Below are positions 19,658-29,674 of a stretch of DNA of 34,695 nucleotides, in pieces. Source of the DNA: Chara braunii. Lineage: Eukaryota; Streptophyta; Charophyceae; Charales; Characeae. The position numbers and the translations under genes were made by a program. The stretch is taken from contig BFEA01000105.1 of NCBI GenBank assembly GCA_003427395.1, forward strand, positions 1,333,425 through 1,368,119. The letters are read 5' to 3'. Under the pieces are notes generated by a model that had not been told where the DNA came from, ran no database searches, and was given only the letters and a program-made list of their open reading frames with translations. Numbering within the stretch: position 1 is the stretch's first letter; each line of letters opens with the position of its first letter.

Positions 19658-20148
19658 TCCTAGTAGTCATCCCAGGTGGTTCCATATGTTGGCGGGGAAC
19701 ACCACATGCCAATAGTAAAACTAAATAAAAGAACAAAAAAAGTTGAAAAAATCAAAGAAAATGGGGAAGAAAAAAAAAAGCAAATAGAACTAAATCCCAC
19801 TATAACTGGTTGAGTCAGACGTGCGTTGCATGCTGCCGGTACTGAAATTGATTGTATTTGTGTTAATTTCCTTGATTTTCGGAGTTTTTTTTTCACATTT
19901 TATTCCCCCCCCCCTTCGAAAAGCAAACAGCGATGCTCCATTCATAGTTAGGGTGGCGGTTGGTTCTGGCGGGTCATCAGGAAAAAAAAAAAAAAAAAAA
20001 AAAAAAAGTAACGATCTGCATTGCACTAGCAATCCCAAAGGGGTCAGTTGATTCGTATCGGCGTCATTAACCGACTGACTGACTGATCGATAATATTTCG
20101 ATTTTTAATCGATTCGTCGAGTGCGCGAGTTTTGTATGCTCCGGATTA

Positions 20149-20227
20149 TCCGATCGCTGAAATGTCTATGGCTGAGAGATAGATTTGACCAGTTCATTGA
20201 TTGGATAGCGTTTTGACTGGTCCACCA

Positions 20228-20262
<35 letters not shown>

Positions 20263-20263
20263 G

Positions 20264-20295
<32 letters not shown>

Positions 20296-20527
20296 TGGAT
20301 TGGATTGGATTGGATTGAATTCAATTGATCGATTGATTGACCGAGTGATCGGTTATGTTCGTGATTGACCGATCGTTTTAGCAACGCTTAAGGGATCGCT
20401 GAAATGTCTACGGATCAGAGATAGATTGATTAATTGCTGATTGGATATGGGTTAGCTGATCGGCCAGATTGACTGATTGACTGGTCGGTTGATTGATTGA
20501 CTGGTCCATTGATTGATTGATTGATTG

Positions 20528-20569
<42 letters not shown>

Positions 20570-21640
20570 AAGGCCTTGAGAAACCAATCACTTAAGCGAT
20601 CGCTGAAATGTCTATGGATGAGAGATAGATTGATAAGTTCTTTGATTGGATATCGCTTGACTAATGGGCCAGATTGATTGATTGACTACGGTAGTGAGGG
20701 GGGAACGAGACAAGCCAGATGCGGATGCAGTGGGAAAGCTCGATGATTTTTGTATTACAAGAAGCGGCGGGTCGATGTCGAGGAACATTCACCAACCGAA
20801 TAATTGGTCGATGAGTTGACAGATTGACCGACTGATTGGTCGATCGGTCGGTTGATTGATTGATTAACTGATTGGTTGATTGATCGGTGGAATGATTGAT
20901 TAACTGATTGGTTGATTGATCAGTGGATTGATTGATTAACTGATTGGTTGGTTGATTGGTTGGTCGACTCTTTCTTCCGGGTCATAGCAGGGGGAAAAAG
21001 CAGCTTTATCATGTCACTCATATGCGTTGACAACATCTAAAAAAAACATCAACGGGGAGCGTACCAGGTTTGTGAAGCATATCTGCTAGTGGACTACCGT
21101 CTTCACCCGAATAGAACGCCCGGTCATTACAGACGTACGTGGTGCAACTTTCAGTCTAGATACAGCGATAATGACCGGGCGTTCTATTCGGGTGAGGACG
21201 GTAGAGTGCATAATTTGACGCTTTTTTCCTCGGACCACCTATGAATGGCTAGGCAAGGTTCGAAAAGCGGACAGTCTATGTGACTGATAGATTGACGGAT
21301 CATCGATCAACCGACCCATCGATCCGTCGTAACTGATTGATTGATTGGTTAGTTGATTGATTGATTGATTAGTTGATTGATTGGATAGATGATTGATTGA
21401 TTGATTGGTTAGTTGATTGATTGATTGGGTAGTTGATTGATGGATTACGAGTAGGTCTGCATAAGTTGCCGTTTTCCGGAACGGCCTCTATCAATTGCAA
21501 GGTCCAACAAGAACGCACAGCCTACGTGACTGACAAATTGACGAATCATCGATCCACCCGGCGGTCGACCCATATTCGATTAACTGCCTGATGGATAGAT
21601 TTATGATTAATTGACAAATTGATCCATCCTCACGCAATCG
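20149..21640 (+). repeat. GATT-rich higher-order satellite
   Basis: GATCGCTGAAATGTCTA with AGAGATAGATT recurs at about 20152, 20394 and 20599. Each copy is followed by a ATTGGATA...CAGATT segment and a (GATT)n tract, giving units of about 205-245 bases. A second unit type, with ACGTGACTGA or ATGTGACTGA and ATTGACG-ATCATCGATC, occurs at about 21277 and 21521. Pure GATT runs lie at about 20231-20290 and 20510-20575. Frames with I-N-Q-S repeats on the - strand are repeat products. Confidence 0.88.
21094..21204. mobile_element. Palindromic MITE-like element, copy E (best preserved)
   Basis: The first 36 bases and last 36 bases are reverse complements at 35 of 36 positions, starting CTACCGTCTTCACCCGAAT. 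The loop has TTTCAGTCTAGATACAGCG. Length 111. No protein coded. It sits within the GATT satellite, so it inserted after that array formed or was carried in one unit. Confidence 0.88.
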
Positions 21641-21739
21641 ATCTTCTGTTTGCTTTGCTGATTGATTGAGGAAGTGAGGAATCCAAATAGTTTAGTGAGC
21701 GATTGTTCATTGCCTTTTATTGGATCGACTGAGAAGACA

Positions 21740-21809
21740 GGGAGGGAGGGAGGGGAGAAAGCGAGACAGAGAGAGAGACAGGGGGGAGGGGGGAGAGAGA
21801 GAGANAGGG

Positions 21810-21874
<65 letters not shown>

Positions 21875-21885
21875 AGAAGAAGAAT
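21740..21885 (+). repeat. GA microsatellite
   Basis: GGGA/GAGA-rich text leads to about 30 uninterrupted GA units (21811-21870), then AGA units. One N at 21805. It lies just downstream of the Kazal gene's stop codon, within its probable 3' flank. Confidence 0.97.
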
Positions 21886-21956
21886 GGTGGAAGGAAGTCG
21901 ATGCATGGTGCGTTTTTGGAATGAGCAAAATGCATTGAAAAATTGAATCATTATAA

Positions 21957-24900
21957 TTACCGAAATGCAGTCGACTTGCACGGCCCTTGCCGCTTCACTT
22001 TGACATTACGGCATCTCGCAGTACAGGCGCTGCTGTAGTTCTTGCCATTTTTCCCGCACACCCATTTGAGCGGCTCTGTCGTACAGTTGCAGTTGGGTCC
22101 GACGTCGCACCCACCGAGAGTGTACCGCACTCCGTAGCACGCTGCGCGACATCCGCTGGCGTACGTCATCCTGTTTTCGCCGCACACTGCCGGCTCCTCC
22201 TCCTCGAACGGACACAGGCAATCGCAGGTCACATTGGCTTTTTCACTGTCCTCCCCCCCGCCTTCTGGGGTAAGGAGGAACAAAACCTTGGGTGGTCCCC
22301 ACCCATTCTCCCTCCCCCTCTCATACATGTCATCCAGGCAGTAGTCTGCATAACACTTCGCCTCCGGATAACGACGACACGTCCCATTCCCGCAGGGATC
22401 CCGATAACATGCAATATCCGTTCCATAATCTATGTCCTGCGCTTCGTCTGTGCAGATGTCAGACGGTGGGAGGTCTTCAATGTCCACCTCATCTGCACTG
22501 CTGACCGACACCGTTCGATTGGCACTGAAGATCAACGCTCTGCAAGCTCCGTGACACGAATCGCGCTGACAGATAGCCTTCTCCTTAGGCATGCAGAGCA
22601 TGTTGTCGCACGGATCCAAGGGACAGGAAACAGGGAAGCGGCACAGCTCCTCGGTCTTCGGGATCCCAATGCAGGAAGAAGCCCCACTGCCGCTGCAATA
22701 CAGTTGGGGCCTGCCATCCAATCCCGATCCCGATCCCGATCCCGATTCCGATCCCGAGGATGACGGGTCAGCACTGGGGGCCTTCTCACAACGACACGTG
22801 CGACATCCGTCGCCAAAGGGGATGCCAGCGGTGCCTGGCGCCCAGTAGAGCCCACCGACTTGGCAGTACTCTCCTCCTCCTCCTCCTCCTCCTCCTTCTC
22901 CTGCTAAGGCTCCTGTCCCAGTCCCAGTCCCACTCCCACTCCCAGGTCCTTGGGACTGGCATACCCCAGTGTGCGGCGCATCCACCTCTGGTCTACCCAC
23001 ATGGTCGAGAACACACACCTCCCCGTCCCCGCACCCACCCTGAGGCATTCGCAGCTCCGCCCCGTCTCCTCCCCCTGCGTAGCATTGTGTGGCGTTGGGC
23101 TTTGGCAACCCCTGATCTTCCCCTTCCTTGTAGTTCTTGCTCACAGGCTCCTCGTTAGTGCATGCTCCAGGAGTGTAGGGAGTGTGTCCCTCGCACTCTG
23201 CCCAGCAAGGATTCGCAAACGACAGACCGTCAGCGGAGCAGACTGGCTGACTCTGAGACTTGCTGCATGCGCAAGCGCAGGTAACGTTCTTGCCATCTTC
23301 CTTGAAGAAGAGGGCTGAACAGGACCCGTGACAGTAGTCGCCCTCACACTTAGCGTCCGGATAAGGATCACACGTGGCGGTCTTGCAGACGTCCACGTAG
23401 CATGGGACTGGATTCTCGCATGGCTGCATGGGGGGCGTGCGCAGAGGGAAGAAGCACGTGCGGGTCGTGCAACTGCCCCTCCTCGTCCTGCCGTTATCCT
23501 CCACACACTCGCACACATTGCACTCGTCGCCGAACGGAATGTCTTTCACTCCGAAGGCCCAATACAGGTTGTTGATTTTGCAATAATACCCCTTGCCTGA
23601 TGGCGAGGAGGAGGCAGATTGCTCCTCCTCTGCTTCCAGCGTCGTGCATGTCCCCTTGTGAGGGAGATTAATGTCTGCTCGACCTACCATCCGAAGCACG
23701 CACACCTCATTCGTCCCCGAACACGTGTCTTTGTATGGGCCCGCCCACGTGGAGTCCGCGTAACACTCGTTCCAAGAGGAGTTTGGCATTATCGTTTCAG
23801 TATCTATTGACGACAACTCAAAAACATTATCCAACCCGAGCTCGCGAGCGCAGTCTAGGTGCTCCTCCAGAGTGCACAGGGTCGAGCCCCCGCCTCCGCA
23901 CACACAGGCCTTGCAACTGGTAGGCTTCGCGTCTACAGGGATACCGACGGTGCCATCAGCCCAGTAAAGCCCAGTGGTCCCGTCATAGCAGTACGCCCCG
24001 TCCTTAAGGGTCTGACACGTGCCCTCTGCAGGTTCCTCTTCCTGCTTCTCCTTCTCCTTCTCCTTCTCCTCCTCCCCCTCCTCCTCCTCGACCTCCTCAT
24101 TCGACTCTGCGTCTGCCGCTGTCGTCAACCGACGGGCTGGCTTACTCAACACGCACGTATACGGTGGGCTGCAAGTTTGCAACTCGTTCTCAGAACTAGA
24201 CGACGCCGCCGCCGCCGCCGCTGCCTTGCCACCACCAACATCCCCATTCTCACCATTTCTCTTAGTACCCATTTCTTTATTTAGACCTTTATCCATTTCT
24301 TGCTGTTGCTGATACTTGCTGAGGTGGGGATGTTGGTGGCTGGAATGCAAGCTGCTAGTGGATGGTAACGAGGCAACACATCGTCTTTCAGCTTTGACAA
24401 AAGCTTCGTCGTTGTCCTCATCCTCAAGAGTTCTCGCCATAGCCAAGCCGCTGGAGAAAGAAGCGGAGGAGAAAGAAGAAGACGAGGAGAAAGAAGAAGA
24501 GGAGGAGGAGGAGGAGGAGGAGGAGGGAGAGAGAGAGAGAGAGTGTAGTAGTAGCGCATTAGCCACGATGGCGATGATGAGGTTGCAACCGCTGCGATGC
24601 CAATGCCAATGGTCACGACAGCGGATCGAAACGGTCTGTCTGCGAGAACGGACTGTTGGTTTTAGACTAAGTACCCTTGGATCTGATAGTGGTAGATCTG
24701 ACGACAGCGGGCGCTGCCAAGCTGTGAGACCACATGCATTGCACTTGCACTTGCTTCTGCAACGAACTCCACCATCTACATCACCAGCTCCTTCTATTTC
24801 GCTACCTGTCGGACAACATCCTGCCACACAATCCTCTGTCGCACGGCATTCTGTCACACAATTGCCTGCCGCACACCGTTCTGTTGCACCGCATTCTGTC

Positions 24901-25235
24901 GGAGAACATCCTGTCGCACATCCTGCATCGCTACATCTCTGAGAGGTGGGAGGAGAGGTGGTAGTGGTATCCCGACGACTGCCCACTGGACTAGGATTGC
25001 CCAACCGATCCATGGTGGATAAAGCCGTACAGCCGCTCGCTGTGGCAAGGACTCGCTCTCCGCCTTGCCCACCAACTCCTTCTCCTTCTCCTACTCCTCC
25101 TCCTCCTCCTGCTACTCCTATTGCTGCTGGTGCTCGTCCTTCTCCTCCTCTTCCTCCTCCCTTTTCTGTAGGTTGCTGTGAAAAGCGGGTGTGGCGATCG
25201 GATGAAGGCCAGAGACCCCGTCGATGCCAATGCAT
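21957..25235 (-). CDS. Large Cys-rich protein: three Kazal domains and VWC-like modules
   Basis: The frame is open for about 1100 codons from 25259, but that first codon is GTG. The first ATG is codon 9 at 25235, and other candidate starts are ATG at 25013 and 24440. Numbering from 25259: residues 226-239 are hydrophobic and could be a signal anchor, 245-270 are mostly Ser, and 388-410 acidic. Three modules with L-Y-W-A-x-G and a C-x2-C-x-C end lie at 415-454, 538-586 and 767-825, resembling VWC domains. Three C-x3-D-x-C...A-K-C or A-I-C blocks lie at 614-651, 873-911 and 951-980. Kazal domains at 660-700, 1012-1051 and 1057-1094 keep the C-x10-C-x3-C spacing. Kazal domains usually inhibit serine proteases outside the cell. 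No intron is visible. The N-terminal 270 residues may be non-coding. Confidence 0.78.
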   Translation of the reverse strand: MHWHRRGLWPSSDRHTRFSQQPTEKGGGRGGEGRAPAAIGVAGGGGGVGEGEGVGGQGGERVLATASGCTALSTMDRLGNPSPVGSRRDTTTTSPPTSQRCSDAGCATGCSPTECGATERCAAGNCVTECRATEDCVAGCCPTGSEIEGAGDVDGGVRCRSKCKCNACGLTAWQRPLSSDLPLSDPRVLSLKPTVRSRRQTVSIRCRDHWHWHRSGCNLIIAIVANALLLHSLSLSPSSSSSSSSSSSFSSSSSFSSASFSSGLAMARTLEDEDNDEAFVKAERRCVASLPSTSSLHSSHQHPHLSKYQQQQEMDKGLNKEMGTKRNGENGDVGGGKAAAAAAASSSSENELQTCSPPYTCVLSKPARRLTTAADAESNEEVEEEEGEEEKEKEKEKQEEEPAEGTCQTLKDGAYCYDGTTGLYWADGTVGIPVDAKPTSCKACVCGGGGSTLCTLEEHLDCARELGLDNVFELSSIDTETIMPNSSWNECYADSTWAGPYKDTCSGTNEVCVLRMVGRADINLPHKGTCTTLEAEEEQSASSSPSGKGYYCKINNLYWAFGVKDIPFGDECNVCECVEDNGRTRRGSCTTRTCFFPLRTPPMQPCENPVPCYVDVCKTATCDPYPDAKCEGDYCHGSCSALFFKEDGKNVTCACACSKSQSQPVCSADGLSFANPCWAECEGHTPYTPGACTNEEPVSKNYKEGEDQGLPKPNATQCYAGGGDGAELRMPQGGCGDGEVCVLDHVGRPEVDAPHTGVCQSQGPGSGSGTGTGTGALAGEGGGGGGGGEYCQVGGLYWAPGTAGIPFGDGCRTCRCEKAPSADPSSSGSESGSGSGSGLDGRPQLYCSGSGASSCIGIPKTEELCRFPVSCPLDPCDNMLCMPKEKAICQRDSCHGACRALIFSANRTVSVSSADEVDIEDLPPSDICTDEAQDIDYGTDIACYRDPCGNGTCRRYPEAKCYADYCLDDMYERGRENGWGPPKVLFLLTPEGGGEDSEKANVTCDCLCPFEEEEPAVCGENRMTYASGCRAACYGVRYTLGGCDVGPNCNCTTEPLKWVCGKNGKNYSSACTARCRNVKVKRQGPCKSTAFR

Positions 25236-25524
25236 CCGAATACACAGAACTAAGTCCACAAGTCCAACACTCCCCGAATGCTAATCGGTTGCCAGTCTCT
25301 CGATCACCAAGTCAAAATGCACACTCTTCTCAGTGTTAGCATCGGATTCCACCTCATCTATCAGTCGTTTCCCCTCATTAGCTACGTAGGAGCGTGAAAA
25401 ACGTTCACACGAGATTAGGCGAAGTACACATCATCCATGTTTGCGAGGGACTCAGTCCCGTCCTATCAAGCCAATACTGAACCCCATTTAAACTGATGCA
25501 ATCCATCTTCGACTGCGACACACT

Positions 25525-25560
25525 CACGTGATGGTTTGCAAAGCCATCCGCTAACACGTG
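25525..25560 (-). promoter_or_regulatory. Two G-box motifs upstream of the Kazal-domain gene
   Basis: CACGTG occurs at 25525-25530 and 25555-25560, exactly 30 bases apart and about 290-325 bases upstream of the first ATG. In plants this core binds bZIP and bHLH factors. No TATA box is clear nearby. Function is inferred only. Confidence 0.3.
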
Positions 25561-25614
25561 GGGGGTCGTAACGAACCGTAACATCCAGGACCTGATTATC
25601 GTCCTCCCCTCCTC

Positions 25615-26215
25615 TTTTTTTTTTCGTTGTTTTCTTTTTCTTTTTCTTTACATTTATTCCGCTCTACGGCTGTTTGTCCTCCCTCCTCCTCCACCGCCTC
25701 CACCACCTCCTCCTCCTCCTCCTCCTCCTCCTCCTGCTCCTCTTCTTCCCTGGTTCTTTGTCCTCATCTTTTGAATTTATCCATGTCCTCCTTACCTTTT
25801 GAACTTATTTCTCTCCTGCCCCTCCTCATCCTCACCCTTATCTTTCTCCTCATTCTCTTCATCTTCGTCCTCCTCCTCTTGCTACTGCTGCGGCACTCCT
25901 CCTCCTCCTCCTCCTCCTCCTCCTCCTGCTGCAGCTGCTCGTACTTCTCTTCCTGGCTATTGCGACCCTCAGTGTGCGGAGGGAGGTAAGTCTCCCTCGT
26001 GTCGGGACAGCGAGTCCGAAATCTCACACCTGTACCTCCTCCTCTCTTTCCCCTCCCTACTCTCTTCTTCTCTTGTTCCCCCTCGCCTTTTCCTTCTTCA
26101 TTTTACCTCCTACTGTTCTTCCTCCTCCTCCTCCTCCTCCTCCTCCTACTGTTCCTCCTAATCCTCCTCCTTATCCTGCTCCTCCTCCTCCTCCTCTTCT
26201 TTCTTCTCCATGTAC
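25615..26215 (+). repeat. Pyrimidine-rich tract with TCC/CTT microsatellites
   Basis: Long runs of TCC/CTC (about 25679-25740, 25880-25928, 26119-26205) in a strand with very few purines. Frames rich in Ser, Leu and Cys are repeat products. Mirror-like polypyrimidine DNA can form triplex structures. Confidence 0.92.
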
Positions 26216-26274
26216 AGCTCCTCTCTGCAGTCCTCCAGCTATGCTCAGGGACCGCAGAGAGGAGCTATCGCCTA

Positions 26275-26437
26275 TCAGCCGAAGCTGCTCCGCCCTCGAT
26301 CGACCATTAGCCGAACCTGGTCCGAAAATCGATCGGTTATCAGCCGAGGCTGCTCCAAACCTCGATCGCTTGTCAGCCGAACCTACTCCGACCCTCGATC
26401 ACTTCTTAGCTGAGCCTGCTCCGACCGTCGATCACTC
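26275..26437 (+). repeat. 33-bp minisatellite, five units
   Basis: Units of TCAGCCGA-CCTGCTCCGA-CCTCGATCG type start near 26275, 26308, 26341, 26374 and 26408. They read as L-S-A-E-x-x-P-x-L-D-R/H on the + strand inside an open frame (25974-26477). The period is a multiple of three and there is no stop, but I see no other sign of a gene. Confidence 0.85.
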
Positions 26438-26438
26438 A

Positions 26439-26549
26439 CTACCTTCTTCCCTCGAATACAACGTACCGTCATTATAGCTGTTATTAGACTGAAACATACC
26501 CCAAATACAGCTATAATGAGCGTACGTTGTATTCGGGGGAAGAAGGTAG
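26439..26549. mobile_element. Palindromic MITE-like element, copy F
   Basis: Outer arms of 43 bases (26439-26481 and 26507-26549) are reverse complements at 40 of 43 positions. Arm text CGAATACAACGTAC differs from copy E (CGAATAGAACGCCC), yet both arms of this copy carry the changed bases. Length 111. Confidence 0.87.
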
Positions 26550-26904
26550 CGTAAGATGCTACAATGCGCAGGATCGAGCATCCTGCAGAACCGTTATTAT
26601 CTTTTCTTAACGAAGCCGATCTGGGCAAAAGAGGGCATTCAGCCGCAGCCGAGATCCCGCCCCTACGCACAACCCTCCTTGCAACAAACCGTCTCTCCGA
26701 CCCCACCCGCCCCCTGCAAATGTACTATTGCTTCCCGACTGTCGAGCTCCATACGATCCATATCCGCGCCTTACTTGTTTTCTATTCTGGTAAAGATCGG
26801 TCGACCTGCAGGTGCACGGATCGAATCCCCCGAAGCTACACATTCATTCAATTATGTCTTAAATCACATCAGCAATTCAGGTGCAGGTTGACTATTCGCC
26901 CGCC

Positions 26905-27010
26905 CTCTGCTCCCGCGCAAATGAAGCTCGCTCCCGCGCAAATGAAGCTTGCTGCCGCGCAAGTAGAACTACCTCACGCTCAGACGAAGCTAGCTCCCGC
27001 GCACATGAAG
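26905..27010 (+). repeat. 21-bp minisatellite, five units
   Basis: Units of the form GCTCCCGCGCAAATGAAG recur with a 21-base period, reading L-A-P-A-Q-M-K on the + strand. The units have diverged. Like the 33-bp array upstream, the period is a multiple of three. Confidence 0.82.
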
Positions 27011-27253
27011 GTGCGCTGCTCGGGCGCGCGTGCTTGCAGTATTTACCGTGTTATGCAGCGGAATGTGTGACTGCATGTGAATGGAAATGGGTCGCACAGT
27101 GTCGCACACTCTGCCACTCCCTCCGCCGATAGGAGCTCGTAGGAGCTGCATAGCTTGGGGCCCGCTTCCAAAACGCCGTTGTGGGGCCACCGATTTCCCA
27201 TAAATTTAAAAGGCGGGTATATCCCCAACTTGCATATATACATGTATATAGAA

Positions 27254-27544
27254 CATGACAAACCGCATCAGCAGGAACTACGGGCTGCGCACCCGTGATT
27301 CTGAACTCCGGTAAGTTGAACAGGGTCTGCGTATAGATGCAAGTTGGGCGCTGGGACTGGGTATACACGCAATTCCCAGCGCCCAACTTGCATCTATACC
27401 CCATCTCCATCTGTAGATTCTGTACCCCATCCCCAGCTTGCATCTATACCCTTAGGAATTGCGTGTATACCCAGTCCCAGCGCCCAACTTGCATCTATAC
27501 CCAGACACTGTTCAACTTAGTTTCTGCTGATGCCGTTTGTCATG
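27254..27544. mobile_element. Foldback element with 90-bp arms and a second internal hairpin
   Basis: The outer arms begin CATGACAAAC and end GTTTGTCATG. The right arm (27455-27544) matches the left arm in two blocks, 27254-27280 and 27312-27376. The second block matches at 63 of 65 positions. The left arm carries a 31-base extra piece with CGGGCTGCGCACCCG. A further copy of CCCAGCGCCCAACTTGCAT at 27375-27393 lets the left arm pair locally as well. No protein. It touches the A tail of the LINE to its right. Confidence 0.87.
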
Positions 27545-27820
27545 GGTTTTTTTTGTTTTGTTTTTTTTAGTAGCTCCATTCTATTGGTGGGGAGCTGCAC
27601 CTGCTGGAAACCGGGTCCAGCGTCCCTTACATATAATTTTCTGAACCATGGATCAAAGAGAGAGGTGGCAGAAAGAGAGAGAGAGAGCTGCCTCTTCGGT
27701 CAGAAGCTGGCCGCCAGATACTTATTTAAATGCTAGCAGCTCCCAATCTCCAAAACCCATCCCGTTCTGCCTACTCCGAACACAGATATTTGCTGACATA
27801 ATGAAGAGAAATGAAACTTG

Positions 27821-29674
27821 TTATCCTTCCCCCCCTCCAAACCAAAGAAGATCCACCAAAGCTAGCTCAGAAGGAGGAAAGAGTTCTGGAAATGCTTCTG
27901 GGGACCTCAAAGTAGCTCCTGCCTGCACCTTAAACCAGTCCTGGAAGGTGATCTCATAATCTCTTTTGAGATTCCCATCTTCTTCCCCTCCTGGCCATTC
28001 TACCTTTCCCAGTTTTTCTCTNGAGGAGTCACCCAGCCAGTCCTTTGTGAAAGTTTGAATTCTTTTCTTAATGTCCTGTTTTTGTTGTAGTGTGTGAAGT
28101 CCAGATTTAATCTTGTCCCATTGGGATCTTATTTCTGTTTCAATGAATTGTTGAACAAGCTCAGACATTTCCTTTCCCTCAATCCTAACCTTTTCCATCG
28201 TAATTACACATCTTCTATACCATAGTGCCCATAAAATGGTCTTTCTACCAATGTTAAATAAATTTTGTTGAAAGGTTGAAAGAGAAATGAGTACAGGACA
28301 CCAATGGCCCATGAGGATCGCCCTCCAGTCCCAAGGCCAATCTAAGCCTGTCAATTTGTTCCATACATGATCCCAACGCCTCCATCACAATTTTGCCCCC
28401 GGGCATTGCAAAAAAATGTGTTCGATTGTCTCTCTAATCCTCCTATTAGGAAAGGTTTACATACATATACAACACCACGGTAGAGCTACACCCCTCTATT
28501 CCAGCGTGATATGGTCAATCAACCAGTCATTTGTTGGTAAACATCGATGAATAATCTGCCATTGCAGTGATGCAAATTTAGCAGGTTTGTCTCTGAAAGC
28601 TTGACACCACTTAATTGGCATAAGCAAATCTGTGTATATATTTAAATGTCGGGCCCATCGTTTTCGTATTATGTCTAGAACATCAAGCTTTGGACGTAAT
28701 AGACGATACGAGGCTTTGACTGATAAAGATTGTAATTTCTTAGCCTTACATCTTCTGTTGGTACGCCAGGTCTATTCTGCTGGATCCAGGGGGAGTTCCT
28801 GTAGGGGAATATTCGGGGCATATACAGTCCATCCTTTAGATACAGGACAATACAAAGCTCTCACTTTGTGGAGTGAGTCAAGATGAAAAAATTTCACCTT
28901 ATCCTGATTTTCTTGTGATAGAGAGAAGTTCTTATGGAGTGTAAAGATGTTAACGAGGGCGCCATCCTTATGGATATCCAGAATTTGTCCCACTACACTG
29001 GAACCCGTCGTTTGATAAGCACACACTCAATCTGCAACCAAAAAAATAGGACCATTTCTCAGGGCGGCTATCCAGACCAAAGGAATGGATGAAATCACTA
29101 AATCCAGATTTTCAGCTAGATTGTGTGCATATCTAATTTCCTTTCTCAAATGATTTACCGATTTTCAATTTTTATTTTCCGGGTCCCATAAATCCTTGAT
29201 CCTTACTACACCATGCTTGACCCAAGTGGACCATGGGGACGTGGAACTTATGAACACTCTTCCTTGTGCATCCGTGATCCATCTATTGCCAAAAATTGGT
29301 TGGCGTAGGACTTCCTCATACCTAAAAGGAATTGATTTGTTTGGCAAAAGCAAATTTCGCCAAGTTTTCAATAGGTTAGCCCAAAAACTGTTTAAAACCA
29401 GATCCCTTTTTACTACCCCTCCATCCCCCTCCTTCTGAGATTGTGATTGTGGTCGAGGAATGAACCAGTATTTGTCCTCTACCCAAATCAGTGGATTGAC
29501 ATCTTTTGTAGTTTGTGGAGCCATTTTGCGTATTTGTTCCAGTGTCAATGCTTGCCAGGTTAGATCCGTGGCCAATATTAGTCGTTTTAGCCATTGGAGA
29601 GCTAGTGCTTGGCACTGGATTGAGGGATTCAAAATGCCCAGTCCTCCTTTGGACTTCAGCTGGAAAAGAACCTT
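27821..29674 (-). pseudogene. LINE ORF2: C-terminal region with zf-RVT
   Basis: Block 29632-29165 continues the thumb and connection. Block 29026-28772 follows after stops. Near 28600-28400 the text W-Q-I-I-H-R-C-L-P-T-N-D-W-L leads to C-C-I-C and, after a stop, H-I-F-L-Q-C, matching the zf-RVT Cys/His pattern. The last block 28354-27821 is rich in charged helices. This resembles the ends of the two + strand LINEs but is not a close match. Confidence 0.85.

Noticed and set aside
20166-21440. CRISPR array or protein with I-N-Q-S repeats
   Set aside because: The repeats are GATT tetranucleotides without regular spacers; the peptide is a by-product.
21987-25284. Several + strand frames of 60-258 codons over the Kazal-domain gene
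   Set aside because: They are antisense shadows of a GC-rich coding sequence and have no family motifs.
25627-26161. Ser/Leu/Cys-rich membrane proteins on the + strand
   Set aside because: The frames come from TCC/CTT microsatellites and exist in several phases at once.
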